Source: Schaalia odontolytica (GTDB taxonomy: Bacteria > Actinomycetota > Actinomycetes > Actinomycetales > Actinomycetaceae). From it: DNA of 64,000 bases. The stretch lies in NCBI RefSeq assembly GCF_031191545.1, contig NZ_CP133472.1, forward strand, positions 1,054,001 to 1,118,000, given 5' to 3'. Within the stretch, counting starts at the first letter, position 1, and every line of letters begins with the position of its first letter. Both the position numbers and the translations under genes were made by a program. Shown piece by piece: positions 61,043 through 64,000 of the stretch. The notes beneath the pieces are model-generated. The model saw only the letters and a program-made list of their open reading frames with translations. It did not search any database and had not been told where the DNA came from.

Positions 61043-62509
61043 TCAGGACCACTGCTCTTCGGGACGACCATCGGCCGCCCACAGGGTGTGGAAGACACCC
61101 TCCTTGTCGACCCGGTGGTAGGTGTGCGAGCCGAAGAAGTCGCGCTGACCCTGGATGAGGGCGGCCGGCAGGCGCGTCGCCCGAATCTGGTCAAAGTAGG
61201 CCAGGGAGGAGGCGAACACGGGGATCGGAACGCCGGCGAGGGCGGCCTGGGCCACGACGCGGCGCAGCGCGGGCGTGCACTCCTGGAAGCGTGTCGCAAA
61301 CGGCTCGGCGGCCAGCAGCAGCGGCAGATCCGGATCGGCCTCGTAGGCGCGGGTGATGTCGTCGAGGAAGGCGGCACGGATGATGCAGCCCGCGCGCCAG
61401 ATGCGAGCCAGGGCGCCCTTGTCGATACCCCAGCCGTATTCCTTCGCGCCGGCCTCGATCTCGTCGAAGCCCTGCGAGTAGGCAACGATCTTCGAGGCGA
61501 AGAGCGCGCGTCGCACGTCCTCGATGAACGCGGCCCGGGCCTCGTCCGACTCGATGACGAGCGCGGTAGCGTTGCCCGCGAGCGCCTGGCCGGCCGCACG
61601 CTGGGCGGGCTCGGAGGATGCGCCGCGCGCGAAGGTCGCCTCGCCAATCGCGGTGACGGGGACCGCCAAGTCGAGGGCGGTCTGCACCGTCCACTTACCG
61701 GTGCCCTTCTGCGAGGCGGCGTCCACGATGAGGTCGACGAGCGGGCGGCCCGTCTCGGCGTCCACCTGGCGCAGGACCTCGACGGTGATCTCCATGAGGT
61801 AGGAGTTGAGTTCGCCCTCGTTCCAGGTGGCGAAGATGTCAGCGATCTGCCCCGGCGTCGCGCCCAGGCCCTCGCGCAGGAGGGTGTAGGCCTCGGCGAT
61901 GACCTGCATGTCCGCGTACTCGATGCCGTTGTGCACCATCTTCACGAAGTGGCCGGCGCCGTTCGCGCCGATGTAGGTGGAGCAGGGCACGCCGTCGTAG
62001 GTGCCGGCGATCGCCTCGAACATGGGGCCGAGGCGCTCGTACGAGGCCGGGCTGCCGCCGGGCATGATGGAGGGACCCCACAGGGCACCCTCCTCGCCAC
62101 CGGAGACGCCGGCGCCCACAAAGTGCAGGCCGCGCTCGGCTGCCCACTTCTCGCGGCGGATCGTGTCGGTAAACAGGGAGTTACCGCAGTCGACGATGAT
62201 GTCGCCCTTGTCCATGAGAGCGGCGAGCTGTTCCATGACGGCGTCCGTCGCGGGACCAGCCTGGACCATGATGATGGCGACGCGGGGCGCCCGCAGGGAG
62301 GCGACGAAGTCCTCCAGCGAGGACGAGGGAACGAAGGTCGCCTCGTCGCCGTGCTGAGCCATGAGCTTCTCGGTGCGAGCCGGGGTCCGATTGAAGACGG
62401 CGGTCGCGTAGCCGTTACGTGCCAGGTTACGGGCCAGGTTCGCGCCCATGACACCCAGGCCGTACACGCCGATGTCGGCCGATGCCTTCTCGGGGGTAAA
62501 CGTACTCAT
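61043..62509 (-). CDS. gnd: 6-phosphogluconate dehydrogenase (decarboxylating)
   Basis: A 488-residue enzyme of the oxidative pentose phosphate pathway making ribulose-5-phosphate and NADPH. The NADP fold is GVYGLGVMGANLARNLARNG near residue 14. GVSGGEEGALWGPSIMPGG near 130 and VDAASQKGTGKWTVQTALDL near 262 are substrate and catalytic motifs. Full length, with no oddities. Confidence 0.96.
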   Translation of the reverse strand: MSTFTPEKASADIGVYGLGVMGANLARNLARNGYATAVFNRTPARTEKLMAQHGDEATFVPSSSLEDFVASLRAPRVAIIMVQAGPATDAVMEQLAALMDKGDIIVDCGNSLFTDTIRREKWAAERGLHFVGAGVSGGEEGALWGPSIMPGGSPASYERLGPMFEAIAGTYDGVPCSTYIGANGAGHFVKMVHNGIEYADMQVIAEAYTLLREGLGATPGQIADIFATWNEGELNSYLMEITVEVLRQVDAETGRPLVDLIVDAASQKGTGKWTVQTALDLAVPVTAIGEATFARGASSEPAQRAAGQALAGNATALVIESDEARAAFIEDVRRALFASKIVAYSQGFDEIEAGAKEYGWGIDKGALARIWRAGCIIRAAFLDDITRAYEADPDLPLLLAAEPFATRFQECTPALRRVVAQAALAGVPIPVFASSLAYFDQIRATRLPAALIQGQRDFFGSHTYHRVDKEGVFHTLWAADGRPEEQWS

Positions 62510-62616
62510 GCGATAACTCTCCTAACGAATAGTTGAATTATTCCCAGAGTACGGCGGCATTACCGGGACCGCACCGTGCGCGGACGTGACGATTGTCGCC
62601 CACAGGCGTCTCGGAC

Positions 62617-64000
62617 CTACTCCTGGGCCTCACGGGCGGCCTTCGCGGCGGCCTTGCGGGCCTTCTTTTCCGCGACCTTCGCCTCCCAGTGGGCCTGCTG
62701 GGCCTGGTACTCCTGCGCCAGGGCGCGCACGTCGTCGGATGCCCACCACTCGAGAAGCGCCTGACGGGCGGCCTCCTCGCCCAGTGGTCCGCGCTCCATG
62801 CGCAGCTCCAGCAGGTAGTCGCGGGCGATCTTGACGGCGCGCGAGGGGCGCAGACCCAGGATCTCCATGATCTGGTCGCCGTCGAGGTCGGGGCGGATCG
62901 CGTCGAGCTCCTCCTGTTCGCTCAGGGCGGCGATCCGGTTTTCGAGGTCGTCGTATGCGGAGGACAGGAAGTTGGCCTTACGCCGGTTGCGGGTCGTGCA
63001 GTCGGCGCGCGTGAGGCGATGCAGGCGCTCGAGGAGCTCGCCCGCGTCGGCAACGTAGCGGCGTACCGCGGAGTCGGACCAGGCGGCCTCGCCGTAGCCG
63101 TGGAAGCGCAGGTGCAGCGCGACCAGGTTACTGACGGCCTCAATCGTCGCCTTATCGAAGTGCAGGGCCTTCATGCGCTTGCGCGTCATCTTCGCGCCCA
63201 CGATCTCGTGGTGGTGGAAGGACACGGTGCCGTTGGGTTCAAAGCGACGGGTCGCCGGCTTGCCGACGTCGTGCATAAGAGCCGCGAAACGCAGGATGAA
63301 GTCGGGGGCGGGGACCGGGCCGTCCGGTCCGGTCTCGAGGTCCATCGCCTGCTCGACGACGGTGAGAGTGTGCTCGTAGACGTCCTTGTGGCGCTTGTGC
63401 TCGTCGACGGTCGAGACGAGGCCGGCGACCTCGGGCAGGACGACCTCGGCAACGCCCGTGTGGACCATCAGCTCGATGCCGCGGCGCGGGTAGGGCGAGA
63501 TGATGAGGCGCTCGAGCTCGGCGCGGATGCGCTCGGCTGAGACGATCTCCAGGCGCGAGGCCATGGTCTCCATCGCGTTCATGACGTCCATGTCGACGTC
63601 GAGGCCAAGCTGGGCGGAGAAACGCGCGGCGCGCATGATGCGCAGCGGATCGTCGTCGAAAGACTGCTGGGCGGACACGGGGGTGCGCAGGTTGCCGTCA
63701 GCGAGGTCGGTGAGGCCACCGCACGGGTCGACGAGGACCATCTGCGGCAGGCGCATCGCCATTGCGTTGACCGTGAAGTCGCGGCGCGTCAGGTCGCCCT
63801 CGAGCGTGTCACCGAAGGTCACCTCGGGTTTGCGCGAGCCGATCTCGTACTCGTCGGTGCGGTAGGTCGTCACCTCGACGACCAGGTCGCCGCGGCGACC
63901 ACCGATTGTGCCGAACTCCTTGCCGATGTCCCAGGTGGCGTTACCCCACTGAGCAAGGAGTTCCTCGGTGTGCTCGGGGCGTGCGGAGGTCGTCATGTCG
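62617..64000 (-). CDS. pcnA: CCA-adding enzyme / tRNA nucleotidyltransferase, 5' end outside the window
   Basis: At least 461 residues, open to the right edge. The last codon in frame before the internal Met is Asp, so the sequence reads as the DxDMTTSARPEHTEELL part of the catalytic strand and the true start lies beyond 64000. RRDFTVNAMAMRL and PLRIMRAARFSAQLG follow. An HD domain is seen in YEHTLTVVEQ and FAALMHDVGKPATRRF, in a bacterial multi-domain CCA enzyme. It repairs or completes tRNA 3' ends; the tRNA-Leu gene here does not encode CCA. Confidence 0.93.
   Translation of the reverse strand, partial: DMTTSARPEHTEELLAQWGNATWDIGKEFGTIGGRRGDLVVEVTTYRTDEYEIGSRKPEVTFGDTLEGDLTRRDFTVNAMAMRLPQMVLVDPCGGLTDLADGNLRTPVSAQQSFDDDPLRIMRAARFSAQLGLDVDMDVMNAMETMASRLEIVSAERIRAELERLIISPYPRRGIELMVHTGVAEVVLPEVAGLVSTVDEHKRHKDVYEHTLTVVEQAMDLETGPDGPVPAPDFILRFAALMHDVGKPATRRFEPNGTVSFHHHEIVGAKMTRKRMKALHFDKATIEAVSNLVALHLRFHGYGEAAWSDSAVRRYVADAGELLERLHRLTRADCTTRNRRKANFLSSAYDDLENRIAALSEQEELDAIRPDLDGDQIMEILGLRPSRAVKIARDYLLELRMERGPLGEEAARQALLEWWASDDVRALAQEYQAQQAHWEAKVAEKKARKAAAKAAREAQE

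Overview
The window is high-GC DNA with an actinobacterial gene set: a rpsF-ssb-rpsR-rplI-dnaB replication/translation block, an actinobacterial heme gene order, a CmtR-type metal sensor, and a fused ECF transporter resembling Mycobacterium tuberculosis Rv2326c/Rv2325c. An oral Actinomycetaceae (Schaalia/Actinomyces-like) chromosome fits best. That placement is inference from gene content and protein resemblance, not from a search.

Layout. 0-4.5 kb: small membrane proteins (one frameshifted), a HAD phosphatase and an alpha-helical repeat protein. 4.5-16.4 kb: an FtsX-type ABC exporter, an S-adenosylhomocysteine hydrolase-like protein next to an SAH/MTA-deaminase-like amidohydrolase, a cupin, a polar amino acid ABC importer, a lipoprotein, an alpha/beta hydrolase and a nitroreductase. 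16.5-21.9 kb: a DASS anion transporter, an unusual soluble histidine kinase (degenerate receiver, cyclic-nucleotide-binding domain, kinase) with a response regulator, and a luciferase-like oxidoreductase.

21.6-29.1 kb is an accessory island. An 88-bp piece of tRNA-Leu(CAG) is repeated at both ends, and a 236-bp piece of the luciferase-like gene is repeated as well, giving the order LLM - tRNA fragment - cargo - LLM fragment - IS - tRNA. The cargo is a beheaded serine recombinase, a coiled-coil membrane protein, a cmtR-like sensor with a P1B metal ATPase, and a decayed IS1249-type element.

29.2-38.4 kb: an ECF transporter, a 5'-nucleotidase, an MFS exporter, a siderophore/iron ABC importer and a cold-shock protein. 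38.7-42.3 kb: a candidate toxin-immunity locus. It has a WXG/LXG-like N-terminal protein with a calpain-like cysteine protease domain (Cys214, His382, Asn398), a small partner carrying a YxxxD motif, and three tandem paralogous membrane-anchored proteins that look like an immunity family. This is the most interesting system in the window.

42.4-50.8 kb: heme biosynthesis, with hemA on the plus strand divergent from hemE-hemY-hemC-hemD-hemB-hemL on the minus strand; the first five genes of that minus-strand set overlap by 4 bases each. 50.8-64 kb: rarD, a 1.2-kb repeat-rich gap, dnaB, a DnaA-box-like cluster, a MATE exporter, rpsF-ssb-rpsR-rplI, a symmetric GGATAG array, a class A PBP, gnd, and a CCA-adding enzyme gene that runs off the right edge.
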